From Molanna angustata (lineage: Eukaryota > Arthropoda > Insecta > Trichoptera > Molannidae): a stretch of DNA of 64,000 nt. The position numbers and the translations under genes are program-made. Location: contig OY754982.1 in assembly GCA_963576475.1 (NCBI GenBank), positions 20,722,217 through 20,786,216 of the forward strand, read 5' to 3'. Each line of letters begins with the position of its first letter. The stretch's first letter is position 1. Shown in pieces: positions 41,894-53,555 of this stretch. The notes beneath the pieces are model-generated. The model was not told the DNA's origin and ran no database searches. It worked only from the letters and a program-made list of their open reading frames with translations.

Positions 41894-42049
41894 TCTAAAT
41901 ATTCTTTTTATAAATTTCGTCTTGAGTTTCATGATCCTTTGTGAATTATATCTGTCTGTAGAATTACTTCCTCTTTTGCTCCTTAAAATCTCTGTGTCCA
42001 TTACCACACCATCCATCCATCAATAATTGAGTCTGCCTTCTCTTCTTCA

Positions 42050-42250
42050 GCCTAATGAATTTTCGTTTGCTATACTATGAACTTAACCCAGCCTTCTTCT
42101 TTCTCCTTGGACTCATATCTGAGGATGACGGCTACACTTTATCACCCGCCGAATGAACCGCCTCTATGTGGGACTGTCTTGGGCAGATCGAAGGGCTTAA
42201 GTGATAGAAGATCCCGTAGCGGACTTGACAACTCAACCAGAGAAGTTTAA
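42050..42250 (+). repeat. LINE-derived repeat, shared with 63480-63640 (opposite strand)
   Basis: The segment with 'gaggatgacggctacact' and 'gactgtcttgggcagatcga' then 'agggctt' corresponds to the reverse complement of 63530-63630 (gaggatggcggatacact, gacggtcttgggcatattta then agggctt). It is probably the tail of one LINE family, too short to classify. Confidence 0.5.
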
Positions 42251-42499
42251 ATTGATTTTACTATAACATACTTTATAGATTTATGTTTTATATTTTTGTC
42301 AATAAAAATTTTGAATTATACTGGTGTTTTTTTATGAAAAATAATTGTTTTGCAGCCAGCATTATACTTTCAATTCAATAAGTTGGTGCACACTTTATAA
42401 ATTACTTCATGCACTGCACTATTTATGGCCTCATGTTCTTTGTTTATGCAAAAAAATGATATTTGCATGAAGTATATTAAATTTATTGTTTTTTTTAAC

Positions 42500-43181
42500 A
42501 TGGCTACATAGGGGATACCAGCTATAAGGATTTGGGTCCATTATACTATTATGAAGAAGTGCACTACGTAGTGTTGGGGAGGGTTTGCTATCTGCTCAGG
42601 AAAATATTTTTAAAAAGACCCGGGTTGCAAAAAGGTGGAAACACAGAATTCAGAAGATCGTTCCACAGTCGGGCTGCTGTCTTAATAAAAGTGTTTGAGA
42701 AGTGACTGGTTTGTGTATATTGAAGGTTTACTGTGAACGGGTGTTGAGATTGAGTAAAATGAGGGACTCTATTGTGAATGGGTGGAAGAGGGACCAGGGA
42801 TGCAAGTTCTTCTAAGCATCACCTATGGCAGTATCTATAGAATAAACTTAGAATACTGACCTTGCGTCTGTGGTCTAGTGATTGCAATCCATCAGTCAAT
42901 GATGGGTCGTCAATCAAACATACAGCACGCTTTTTTACAGCATCGAGGTTATTCAGTAGGTATTGGGAGATGCCGCTGCAGAGGTGACTACAATTTTCAA
43001 TAATTGGGCATCTTTGCACTTTGTGGAGAGTAAAAATTTGAGTTTTTGAAAAATACCTACACGCTTTAAATAATTCACTCAATTTTTTGGAGGGAAGTTT
43101 CATCTTAAGCTTTAATGGAGCCCCTGTAGTGTATTTGGCTATACATACTCCAAGCAGGTCGATAGATTTGCTGTTGCTTGA
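42500..43181 (-). mobile_element. jockey/CR1-type LINE 3' fragment (copy 1), split by an RTE insertion
   Basis: The minus strand encodes a degraded RT C-terminus: QIFTLHKVQRCPIIENCSHL, NLDAVKKRAVCLIDDPSLTD and LQSLDHRRKVSILSLFYRYC. It is closely related to the copy at 49970-50640. The continuation of this copy appears to resume beyond 45875, because the RTE element at 43196-45860 was inserted into it. Confidence 0.75.
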
Positions 43182-43195
43182 GCTGTATAAAGATT

Positions 43196-45860
43196 CTTCT
43201 TCTTCGATGGCGCTACAGCCCAAATCGAGCCTTGGTCTCCTTCAACACGCGCCTCCAACCTCTTCTATCCTCAGCCGCCGTTCTCCAGTTAGGGACCTGC
43301 AGGAGCTTTTCTGCATCTCTCCGTATGTCGTCCTCCCATCTCAGTCTTGGTCTCCCCATCTTCCGTTTACCTCCCGGGTGACCAAACATGATTTTTTTGG
43401 GTAGTCGCGTGTTTGGCATTCTCTGTACATGGCCATTTATGGAAAAGTCGCAGTCACCTACCCCACTCCATAGGGAACGTTATAGAACTAAAGTGTTCTG
43501 TTCATCCCCGGAGCGGCTGCTCGTCGGACGAAACAAGAACTACCACCATGCATATTTCATACCACTGCCACTAAGAGTCCAACCACACTCGTGAAGGCCC
43601 GTGAATCATAGCAAGGGTTACCCTCCCAGCAGCTCCACGAACAACAGACTGCAACAGGGAGCCTCCACCACGCCCGTAGTACTTTCAGTTCTTCGATTTC
43701 CACACCAGGCGCAGCGTCAGCTGCACCTGTCTCGTCATCAGCTCGGGTACCGCCGAGTGGGTCGTGCCGACCAATCATCACGGGGGGCTCCTCCACCCCT
43801 TAGTACTCATGTTGGCGAATTTCAGGTACACCACCGGACAGTACTTTCAGTGCTTCGATTTCCATCGCCCGATGATGCATCCTTACTCATCGCCACGTTT
43901 GATGAGTCACCGCCGAGCGAGGCATTAAGGCGTCTGCCCTGCTCTTCCATAGGTAAGAATTGAAGAGGGTACTGACCTGTTACCCAGAATCCTAGGGTGG
44001 GGCTGCAGCCACCCTCAACTTTACTGGCTAGGCCCCTATGGCCGCAACCTAGCCCCATGTACATGGCCAGCCCATCTCAACCTAAGCAGTCTTATATGGG
44101 TTGAGATCTTTGGTGTTTCATAAATTTTGTACAGTTCTTCATTTTTCTTTATGCGCCATTCATCTCCTTCCTTCACAGGACCACATATTCGGCGTAGGAC
44201 TCTCCTTTCGAAAACATCAAATGCTTCAGCGGATTTCACGGTCAGTGTCAGAGCCTCGCATCCGTAAGTCAACACAGTCCTAATGATTGTTTTATATAAT
44301 GTCAATTTAGTTTTCCTGTGGACATTGCGAGACCTGAACACTGGCAATAAGGAGAAATAAGTTTTATTGCCTGCTGATATTCTTTTTTTGATTTCTACTT
44401 CCTCTACATTATTTTCCGTAAGGAGAGATCCCAGATACGTAAATTGGTCAACTGTTTCAAATGAATGGTCGTCTGCCAGCTTTACGCTACCTCTTCTTCT
44501 TTGAGATGGGTTTTGACTTTGGGCCATATATTTTGTTTTGCTCTCATTTATTTTCAAGCCCACTTCACATGCAGCAGTTTCCAATGGGGTGAAGACTTCT
44601 TTAATAGCTGCCAGGGATCTTCCGATGATATTAAGATCATCTGCGTACCCAACTATTTGGCTGCTCTTGAAACAAATGTTAGCGCTCGTGTCGACGGACG
44701 TTTGACGGACAACATGTTCTAGCACTATGTTGAAGAGAGTGGGAGCCAGACTATCCCCTTGAGAGATTGTAAACGCCTCACTAAGTTCCCCTCCCTCCTT
44801 GACCTGGCTTCTTGTGTTGGTCATTGTTACTATGACAAGCCTAACTAGTTTAGAAGGGATCTGGAAATGAAGCAGAATTTCGTACAATTTCCTTCTGTCA
44901 ATGCTGTCATAAGCTTGTTTAAAGTCGACAAATAATTGGTGTATATCAATGTCGAACTCCCAACACTTTCCCAGAATTTGACGTACCGTGAATAAATGAT
45001 CAGTCATTGATCTGTTTGCTCTAAAACCTGCCTGATATTCTCCTAGAATATTCTCCGCATATGGCTCTATTCTTTGTTTAAGTATGACTGTAAATATCTT
45101 GTAAGCAGTGCATGAAAGTGAGATACCTCTATAATTCTCGCACTTTAGCTTGTCACCTTATTTATAAATAGGGCATATAACGCTCGTCTGCCATTCGTTT
45201 GGGATCATTTCTAGGATCCATATTTTTGCAATCAGACTTTGTATTAGGGTTTTTAGGTGTGTATTCCCCTGTTTAAAGAGCTCGGCCGGTAGGTTATCTA
45301 TTCCTGGTGCCTTGTTGTTCTTCAGCTTTTTCAGGGCTGCTGTGATTTCGATAGTTGTTGGTGGATTGGTTGATGGCAGGTTTTCATCTTGCGGTTTGTG
45401 GAGGGTAGTTGTATTCTCTTCTCTTGTATCATGGTTCGGATTGAGGAGTTGATGAAAATATTTGCACCATCTTGATTTGATTTGTTCCTTAGATGAGATG
45501 ATATCTCCATTGATATTCTTACACAGGCTAGTTCTGGGTTTGAAACCTTTCTTGAAAAAGTTTACACCCTTGTACGCCTCACGAGTATTATTATCAAGGA
45601 AGTCGTTTTCCATCTTCAACAAAACATTGTTTAGGAATTCTCTTTTTTTCTTTTTAATCAGTCTATTTGATTCCCTTCTGGCCTGTTCATATGCTTGTTG
45701 CTTGGCTCTTGTCTTTCTTTCAATGTATTGCTTTCTGAGAATATTTTTGTGCTGGATACTTCTCTCACATTCTTGATCAAACCATGGATTTCTGTTCTGT
45801 CTTGGTATGTTTCCTATACTGGACTCCGCTGATCTAATAATAGCATTCTTTATGTTGTAT
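43196..45860 (-). mobile_element. RTE-like LINE, 5'-truncated, 14-bp TSD, one nonsense mutation
   Basis: Flanked by the direct repeat GCTGTATAAAGATT at 43182-43195 and 45861-45874. The minus-strand ORF2 runs from about 45860: NPWFDQECERSIQHKN, KNNKAPGIDNLPAELF and ICPIYK, then a TAA at about 45157, then GDKLKCENYRGISLS, VDFKQAYDSIDR, SQGDSLAPTLFN, YADDLNIIG and RLRWAGHV. After a nested insertion (43435-44057) it continues MPNTRLPKKI and GRPRLRWEDDIRRDAEKLLQ, ending with a gaagaagaagaa tail. Lysine to stop at 45157 is the only stop I see in the RT part. Confidence 0.9.
43435..44057 (-). mobile_element. 623-bp GC-rich insertion nested in the RTE-like LINE, 11-bp TSD
   Basis: The direct repeat TGTACATGGCC occurs at 43424-43434 and 44058-44068, and the LINE reading frame is restored if one copy plus the insert is removed. 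On the minus strand it starts tggggctaggttgcggccat and ends cttttccataaat. It contains an internally repeated block (ttcagttcttcgatttcca / ttcagtgcttcgatttcca). Its end (about 43470-43530) is also found, inverted, at 63700-63770. No RT is encoded, so it is likely a SINE or a truncated LINE 5' region. Confidence 0.75.
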
Positions 45861-46321
45861 GCTGTATAAAGATTACAAAATTTTCTTGTGTTCCATACTC
45901 CATATTTTATGTACCTACACACAAACTATAGCTTGATGTGATAAGCGCAGTCCATACACTTATTTTTACCTTTCCACCAAGATGCCGCAACACCACACAA
46001 CCATGATAATGCCATGTCATGACAGATGCAGGATTCGGGCCACTACTCATGAGGGAAGGGCAATAAAGTAACCAATGATAAAATCATGGGGGTATAATAG
46101 GAGATAAAATTAATAATGATTAACTATTTTGTTCTTTCTCCACACTGGTTTAAAATCATTTTTATATTTTTGCTATCACTGAACATTTAGAAAAATCATA
46201 TGGGTTGAGCAGAAGACAAATTTAGTTTTTTTTTGCTTGGTTGGTTTGATCACGTGTGTGCTCAAAACGCCCCCGGCCTTTTTTTTAATATAAAATGAAT
46301 ACGTCTTTGTAAAACAAGTAC

Positions 46322-46437
46322 ATATACATCTTCCTACGTTCCCTGAAATAAGAATTAATGCTTGTGCTATAGTTGAACGAAATCGGTCGAGGCAGGATTC
46401 AAACTCGCGACCGCTGGATTACTAACCCAATGCGCTA
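46322..46437 (-). repeat. tRNA-derived SINE (family 2)
   Basis: The copy has cgaaatcggtcgaggcagga, ttcaaactcgcgaccgctgg and attactaacccaatgcgcta. The tRNA-like head is truncated at its 5' end (right side). Confidence 0.7.
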
Positions 46438-46682
46438 AAGCTAATAAAATAAATTTATCATACCAAAATTAAATAGTTATAAAGTTGCATTACTTTGAAT
46501 TAATCAACGATTTATTTTAGTGGATTATTTAATATAAAAAAATATAGAAAATTAAATATATAAATCATACAAAACAACAATATAATTAAAGAAACCAGGT
46601 AAAGTACTCAGCACACAAGCAATAGCAGGCTATGGCCATACAAAAAATGGATAATCGAATGAATAATGTATAATTTTATAAC

Positions 46683-46845
46683 CTCGGGCAACTAACAGGT
46701 ACTATGTCAAATATCAATTTAACATGCACCCAATAATAAGTTGCCACATTCTAAAGACTTACGATATTTATCGTCTCACAGATCCAGACTGAAAAGACAA
46801 TTAAAAAACTGTGTCTCCACCGGGAATCGAACCCGGGACCTTTTG
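46683..46845 (-). repeat. tRNA-derived SINE (family 1)
   Basis: The + strand shows ctcgggcaactaacaggtac, caataataagttgccacatt, acgatatttatcgtctcaca and cgggaatcgaacccgggacc. The B box is intact, and the A-box part is missing. Confidence 0.75.
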
Positions 46846-48235
46846 GTATTTTAATTTGATTATGGCCAAAACTTTCCTTTGGGATTTTAGAGCCATAATA
46901 TAAATGATTTTCTATGGTATGATTCATTGTTATTTTGTCAACCATCTTTTATCTATGTTTTTTTCTATCAATTACGGATTAGTGGTGCAAAGTTCGATAT
47001 TTTTGTAAGATCCTGTCTTTTAAAATCGATTCATGAAATTTATGCGGATCATCAATTCGCTCTTCGATTCAATATGATTCAAATATAGCTATCCTTATCT
47101 ATCGTACATAACATGTACGTAGTATGACAGAGAAAACAAAACCGATTCAAAATATGATATGCAAATGTAGGCGTTAAAATGTTTGCATTTCAATGTACTT
47201 AATGGTCAATATTGCTTAAATATTTTATGAACCATTATGAATTAGTCGTGAATCGAAGATCGCCTTCAAAATAGTATATTCAATTATAGACGTTACGTAT
47301 TTGTTTTTCAAAGTATGTTGCGGTCAAAATTGCTTAACATATTTAAGAACCGCAATGAATTAGATTTTATGAACCATAATGAATTAGCTGTGAATCGATG
47401 ATTGCCATGAGTCGGTATGTGTATCGCATTCTAACGATATATTATATATGAGATAGAAAGTGTGAGAGTGATGTCCGGTTCATGAGCGGATCGTTGTGGC
47501 AACGTGAACCGTGAGTCACCGATTCAATTTAATGATCCGGTCAAACAATACGGATCACTCATTTTTCCCCGTCTCTATTACGGATGACAGGGGTTTGGTT
47601 ATTGAGTACTTATTATTTTTCTAATTATTTAGAAAATAATTATCGAATATTTTCAACATATAATGACAATGTTCATTTATTATAAAAACCAAGAACAATT
47701 CTTTACATTCTCACCCACTGTGTGAATACCAGTCAAGGTTTGTGTATTTTGTTTGGAAAGTTACCATTTTTTGCGTAATTTTTTTGTTGTTTTGCAACGT
47801 ATTAGGTTTATCATTACATATTTTGTGTATCAGAGTAAAATCTTGTTGTATCTATTCATGTTGAATAATGACTATCATATTTCGAATGTTAACAGTTATA
47901 TTTCCATGACATACGGTTGGATCATTTAATACGATTTTCTAAAGAATCATGCATGTATTTGCCATATTTTAGATAAGTTCTACCTACTTTTGTTTATTAC
48001 TGATTTCAGGATACCTACATGTAGCGCAAACGAATTGAATCCGAGATAAATATCTTGTTATATATTATTTAACCTACATTTTTTATTAAGAACAGATTTG
48101 ATAGCCAACTACTTATCTATTTAACCTTAAGATCATCTTAACACAAATGAACGCATTTTTTTTGTTGTTGATTGATAATTCTTAGAAGTTTTGTTTGGTG
48201 ATATATTTTTTAAAGAATGAATGTCATTGTAACAA
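46846..48235. other. non-coding AT-rich stretch
   Basis: No gene was found. Around 47060-47420 the phrases 'atgaattag', 'gtgaatcgaagatcgcc' and 'gtgaatcgatgattgcc' repeat, suggesting a decayed tandem or dispersed repeat. Nothing else could be identified. Confidence 0.4.
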
Positions 48236-48660
48236 GTATATATACATTCCTTAAATTAAGCATAAATGCTTGTGTTTAATTTAGGTGAACAAAATTGGTC
48301 ATGGTAGGCAAGGCCGTAACCAGGGGGGATCAAAGGGGATTGATCCCCCCGAAATGAAAAAAATGAAGATATTTCTTTAGTGAGTAACAATGAGACTGCA
48401 GTTACATACGGTGCACCCATTTCACTCTGTTATTATACAAAACAATAGTTAAAATCACTACAAACAAATTTCCCTACCTCCTTTTATTTTTATTATGTAT
48501 GACTGTGCTTTATGCTCGCTTGGTACTTGCACGGGGATACGCTCGCGAGTCTACTGTTCCACTAAGCTAAACCCCCCTGAAATTATTTTTTGGCTACGGC
48601 CTTGATGGCAGGATTCGAACTTGTGACCACGAGATTGCTAACCCAGCATGCTAACCATCT
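48236..48660 (-). repeat. tRNA-derived SINE (family 2), interrupted by a TIR element
   Basis: The left part (ccttaaattaagcataaatg, cttgtg, aaaattggtcatgg) and right part (ggcaggattcgaacttgtga then ccacgagattgctaacccag) belong together. They are separated by 48310-48602. Confidence 0.75.
48310..48602. mobile_element. 293-bp TIR element (AAGGCCGTARCCA) nested in a SINE
   Basis: Starts aaggccgtaaccagggggga and ends cccccctgaaatt ... tggctacggcctt; the 13-bp termini are inverse complements with one mismatch. It is non-coding. The target duplication could not be resolved because the SINE ends are diverged. Confidence 0.7.
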
Positions 48661-48760
48661 AAAATAACATTTGTACTTTAATCTTAAATATTTTTTTTCA
48701 TGAAATTGTATTGGAACTGTTATGGCTTAATTTTTAACATTTTGCAATACGACTTATGTG

Positions 48761-49524
48761 CAGTGGCGACTGGTCGATTGTATTTTTGATCATTTTTGGT
48801 AGTGCAATTTTTTCCTGAATTAATAATAAATTAATAGGTATTTAAACCATAAATACAATATAGGATATTTAAAAAAATGTATTAAAGTCACAGTATTTGT
48901 TTTCAAATCATTTTAAAAACCGCGCCAGCGTTCTCTTTTATAAGTGATATTGTTATTTTACAATATTGTTTCACTGATTTATCAACAGATGTCGTGAAGA
49001 CAAATGTATGGGAGTATTATTCATACAATTTTCCTCTCAATCAAGTATTAATATACTAAGTAATTAGGTCTAAAATTGTGTGTCAATATGTGACACTCAT
49101 ATTTTAGTCGCGGAATCGGCTGTATGTCATGTATACGTGGCACTCATCTCTTTCAATACGAATGGCTTATGAATTAGAGAGCGAGATAGATGTATACATA
49201 CTAATTACATCTAAGATATGATAAGCTTGGTGCAGCGCACGAGCCTGCACGAGTCTGCCTTATGAATTCAGTACAAGTATCGCTATTTCATCTGCCAGGG
49301 GACTATCTCTTTCTCTTCATACATACGCTGTATTAAAAAGAAATCAATTTTGGTTTCTATTGCGAGGGTATATATATAATAATCAATTGGTTTAGAAAAA
49401 TAACAGTAATAAATTAAAGCGTAAAAATATATTAAAAACATATTTTAATATTAATTTTTAGAATATACCATTTAAAAATTGGTAGTGCAATTGATCCAAC
49501 GCACTTCATATAGAGTCGCCGCTG
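48761..49524. mobile_element. hAT MITE, TIR CAGTGGCGACT, 8-bp TSD
   Basis: Begins cagtggcgactggtcg and ends gagtcgccgctg. The exact 8-bp direct repeat CTTATGTG flanks it at 48753-48760 and 49525-49532. It is 764 bp with no transposase. The sequence to its right (gtacctgttagttgcctgagaagc) is the tail of SINE family 1, so it seems to have inserted beside or into one. Confidence 0.92.
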
Positions 49525-49694
49525 CTTATGTGTACCTGTTAGTTGCCTGAGAAGCTACATAAAATAAAATCATCCATATTCTAAACAATTGCTTAGATAT
49601 TTGAAATTATTTCAATATTTTTATGTTGCCTCTTTATCTTTAATCTAATATGAGATCTTCAATCTATAATAAAATGATATCTTTGATTAAATTA

Positions 49695-49908
49695 CAGCCG
49701 ACCTATGGTAATAGGTCAAATTTTTTGAAAGTTGGTGTTGGATGATCGAATTTGTCGGATTATATGTAGAATACCTTGTAATCCGACAAATCAAACCTGT
49801 TCAAACACACATAAACAAAGATTTCTGAAATAAATGTACATGTTATAGGCATGTCAGATTACAGGGGGCGCCGGATTAGACAGGGGCTGGATTACCAGGG
49901 GTCCACTG
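49695..49908. mobile_element. pogo/Tigger-like MITE
   Basis: The right end reads, on the minus strand, cagtggacccctggtaatcc then agcccctgtctaatccg. The left end cagccgacctatggtaatag is a diverged inverted copy. The 'taatccgacaaatc' and 'gggggcgccggattag' phrases fit this superfamily. It is non-coding. Confidence 0.6.
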
Positions 49909-49969
49909 TTCATTCTTGAATAAAAATCACACAAAAGATGATTTAAATACAAAATTCATGCCTTTGATA

Positions 49970-50640
49970 TTTTTTTTTTTTTTTTTAACATGTCTACGTA
50001 GGGGACGCCAGCTATTAGGATTTGGGTCCATTTTACTCTTCCGAAGAAGCGCACTACGTAGCGTTGGGAGGGGTTTGCAATCTAGAAAAGAGTTTATTAA
50101 TTCGGATTTTAAAAAGACCCGGGTTGTACGAAGATGGAAACATAGAATTCGGAAGATCGTTCCACAGTCGGGCTGCTGTGTTAATAAAGGAGTTCGAGAA
50201 GCGACTTGTTCGTATATGTTGAAGGTCCACTGTGAATGGATGCTGCGATTGAGTGAAGCGAGTGACTCTGTTGCGAGTGGGTGGAGGAGGGACCAAAGAT
50301 GCAAGTTCTTCTGAGCAATTCCCGTGGTAGTATCTATAGAATAAACTTAAAATACCGACTCTGCGTCTGTGTTCTAGTGATTGCAATCCATCAGTCAGTG
50401 ATGGATCATCAATCAGACGTATAGCACGCCTTTGGACAGCGTCGAGGGTATTCAGTAGGTATTGGGGGGCGCCACTCCAGAGGTGACTGCCATATTCAAT
50501 AATTGGGCGTATTTGCGCTTTGTAGAGTATACAGATCTGGGTCTTAGTAAAATTTATAAAAAAAATTTGACCACATATCGGAATACCGATCTCTTTTAAG
50601 GTGGTTATCAGGCAGCGTAGGTACCTACATACCCTCACAC
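49970..50640 (-). mobile_element. jockey/CR1-type LINE 3' fragment (copy 2)
   Basis: The minus-strand frame 50054-50668 gives KTQICILYKAQIRPIIEYGS, HLWSGAPQYLLNTLDAVQRR, AIRLIDDPSLTDGLQSLEHR and FSNSFINTAARLWNDLPNSM. This is the post-RT C-terminal region of a non-LTR retrotransposon. It is the better-preserved partner of 42500-43181 and is 5' truncated at about 50640. Confidence 0.85.
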
Positions 50641-51175
50641 TTCTATACAAGGTCTTAAACAACTCCAATGCTCCAGTTTATCTACGAAATCAATTTCACT
50701 TCCTCTCTGAACACGGGTTGCCTCTTCGTTCAAATACTGAAAGAACGCTCAGTATCCCAGTACACAATACTTCCTTTTTCACCACCTCTTTCTCCGTACA
50801 AGCAGCTCGTCTTTGGAATCACATCCCATCGCAACTTCGAGTTTCATTAACACTTCCCGCTTTCAAAAGAAATCTGAGGAATCATTTCCTTACACATAAC
50901 ACCTAAATTTGTCTCCTTATCCTATCCTTGTCCCCCCCCTCTCCTGTCCCCTCCGTTTCTTTATTGTTTTTGCTTATATGTTTTTTTTCATTTTATATGT
51001 TTTATTTTCTTTATAGCTTTTGCTTGTATTATATAAAAATTTTGGTACATACCATAAATGTAATAGTATTTCACCAAATGAATATGGTTAGTTGGAAGAT
51101 ATTGGCATTTGGCGATAAACCCGCCATTGTGCACTTGTGCTCAGAAAGTTTAAAATAAATAAATAAATAAAAATA
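50600..51175 (+). mobile_element. second LINE 3' fragment, opposite strand
   Basis: The plus frame 50601-50906 gives LLYKVLNNSNAPVYLRNQFH, SFFTTSFSVQAARLWNHIPS and FKRNLRNHFLTHNT, a non-LTR retrotransposon C-terminus of a different family. A 3' UTR and an (aaataaat)n-type tail follow to about 51180. It abuts copy 2 of the other LINE head-to-head, so one inserted next to or into the other. Confidence 0.75.
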
Positions 51176-51446
51176 AATAAATACAGAAACATTCAATTAC
51201 ATTACATATATTTCTCAAATAAGAGTCGAGACTCATTTGCATGTAACTAAATCTAATTCTGGTCTGACTAAATGAGAACTCACATTAAGTTATTTTGATG
51301 TTACTGTTTTACAGGCTGAAAATGGAAGAAGAGAGAAACTTATCTGATTTTATTTTATCTTTCAGGTCTCCTTCCTTTGATGTCGTAGACTTATTAGAAG
51401 TACTTACTTACCTTACTCCTTTATAGAATCCTCTGACTAATACACG

Positions 51447-52046
51447 ATGGTGAAACTATACGCAATCGCTGTTCTTCATAAGGGAGTCAATACTGCCACT
51501 ATTCTCAAGGCAGCATATGACTTACGAAGCTTCAATTTCTTTCAAAAGGGTTCAGTCCAGGAGTTTATGACATTCATCAGTAAAACAATAGTGGAACGAA
51601 CTCCTGCTGCGTCGAGACAGTCGGTCAAGGAAGGGGAGTACATGTGTCAGGTTTATGTAAGAGGTGACAATTTAGCCGGCGTTCTTATCACCGATGAAGA
51701 ATACCCCAGTCGGGTTTCTCACACCCTCATCACTAAAGTATTAGACGAATTTTCAGCGAAGATCCCATCGAGTGTTTGGCCTACAGCGAATGAAACTACG
51801 ATCGATTATCCTCATCTTCCGGCCTATCTCTCCAAGTACCAGAACCCTCGGGAAGCAGACGCCTTGACCAAGATGCAGGACGATCTGGATGAGACTACGA
51901 TAATACTCCGCAGCACGATCAAAGCCGTCCTGGACCGTGGAGAGAAACTTGACGATCTCGTGGCTAAATCTGATGAACTTTCCATGAACAGTAAAGCTTT
52001 CTATAAGACTGCTCGGAAAACAAACAGTTGTTGTAATTTTGGATAA
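51447..52046 (+). CDS. YKT6: R-SNARE YKT6 (199 aa, single coding exon)
   Basis: A full-length, intronless frame. Residues 1 to about 130 are the longin domain (MVKLYAIAVLHKG, FFQKGSVQEFMTFISKTIVE, YMCQVYVRGDNLAGVLI, EYPSRVSHTLITKVLDEF). About 138-193 is the R-SNARE motif with the zero-layer arginine in VLDRGEKLDDLV (R164). The C-terminus is NSCCNFG, giving a palmitoylatable Cys followed by a CaaX box (CNFG) for prenylation. YKT6 cycles between cytosol and membranes and works in ER-Golgi, endosomal and autophagosome fusion. Human YKT6 is 198 aa. The 5' flank is LINE-rich. An AATAAA lies about 85 bp after the stop. Full conservation argues against a processed pseudogene. Confidence 0.96.
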   Translation: MVKLYAIAVLHKGVNTATILKAAYDLRSFNFFQKGSVQEFMTFISKTIVERTPAASRQSVKEGEYMCQVYVRGDNLAGVLITDEEYPSRVSHTLITKVLDEFSAKIPSSVWPTANETTIDYPHLPAYLSKYQNPREADALTKMQDDLDETTIILRSTIKAVLDRGEKLDDLVAKSDELSMNSKAFYKTARKTNSCCNFG

Positions 52047-52129
52047 GTTTATGTGTATAAATGTTATATGTATGTACAATCTCTTCTTAAAATGTTATGC
52101 CAATGTTGTATTAAATGTTTTAATACTTG

Positions 52130-53555
52130 ATAATAAATTACCTATTAATCGTGATATATTCCATGTGGTCAGTGTTTAAATGTTCATTTTAACATTTGAA
52201 ACAATGAATGAGGGTAAGTTTGAATGACTATAAAATTCTTTTTTACTATAAATTATTTTATTCTTAAGTATAACTACATATAAATATCACATTTAAAAAA
52301 TGCATGAATTATATAATAATATAATATAGTACTTGTAAAATGTATATTTGCTATTGTTGATGTTGTAAATGAGGCATCATGGTACCCAAATCATGTCTTA
52401 TATTTAAATAACATTTAATGGATATACATTTTCGTTATTATTATATTTTCCCCGCAAACCATCACCAACCTTCACCATAACCCAGCTGTCATTTGACATT
52501 GCTTTATTTATCACAAAATATAGGTATATGAAACATTTCAATATACTACATAATATTATATTCAAATAACTAAAGATGCTGACACTAATATTTCATACAT
52601 CAAAAATGGTGTTTATATTCTGCCATTATAAATAAGAGAGCAAAGTTGACAAAACTTATGAACCTGTTCCCTATATGAATAAAAGACATTGCATTGTGTA
52701 TTGGCTAGACCATACAATTTTTTTTCGAATCCACTTACATAAGGGTTATCAAAAGTTGCTTATTTGGATATTGATAATGTAAAAAATAATAAAAAAAAAT
52801 ATTATATACTAGTTGAGACCCTCTACCAGAGTTCAAAGTTTTAAAAATAGTCGTTCGCAATATGTAGAATGCAGTAGTTATATTAAATATGTAATTTTAA
52901 ATGCATTAGTACATGTTCTAGTGTGTTGTGGGCCAATCGTTGATTTGAAAGGAAGTAAATGTCGGTCAATTTAGGTAGACCTGTCAGCCGCGCTGTAATA
53001 GTTAATTTGATCGGATGTTTGTTGTTTATTCTCAACTCGTAATTAAACGTTTATTATATAGTTTGGATGAATCTAGAAATTTCAAACATTCAAAATAATT
53101 CATTTTTTCAAAAAAACATCCTATCAGCCCTGGTTTCAATTATTTGTAGAGGGCCAAAAGTACTATTGAATCTGAAAATTAAAAATCAGAATATTTATGC
53201 GCAAATATGTGAGACCCCTTTCGCAAAGATATGTTAAATAATTATACTACCCATACATGGACGGCCCATGAAAATGAGAGGCTTTTGATGACATGGTGTC
53301 ATGTTATGACTAAATTATATTTTTTCTCAAAACGCATCTTTATAAAATGTGTTACTTCTTAGTATTAACTGAACATTCCTGTTACAAGGACTTCTGTATG
53401 TTTTTGAGATACTGCCTTTTTAAATATAAAAGCATAATGTAACATAGAAATATGTACCGTTGTTTTATTTTGTATAAGAAATTAGTACCTATGTATTTTT
53501 ACAAGTCTCATGAATTTTTTAGTGCCTACCACTATTTGAATCTGGTATCCATAGC
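52130..53555. other. intergenic, AT-rich, no feature recognised
   Basis: Only short chance ORFs appear. I see no RNA gene, transposon terminus or conserved motif that I can support. Confidence 0.4.

Noticed and set aside
43557..43963. ORFs of 79 and 120 aa in the GC-rich insert
   Set aside because: GC-rich DNA has few stops by chance; both frames are open on opposite strands and neither shows a domain.
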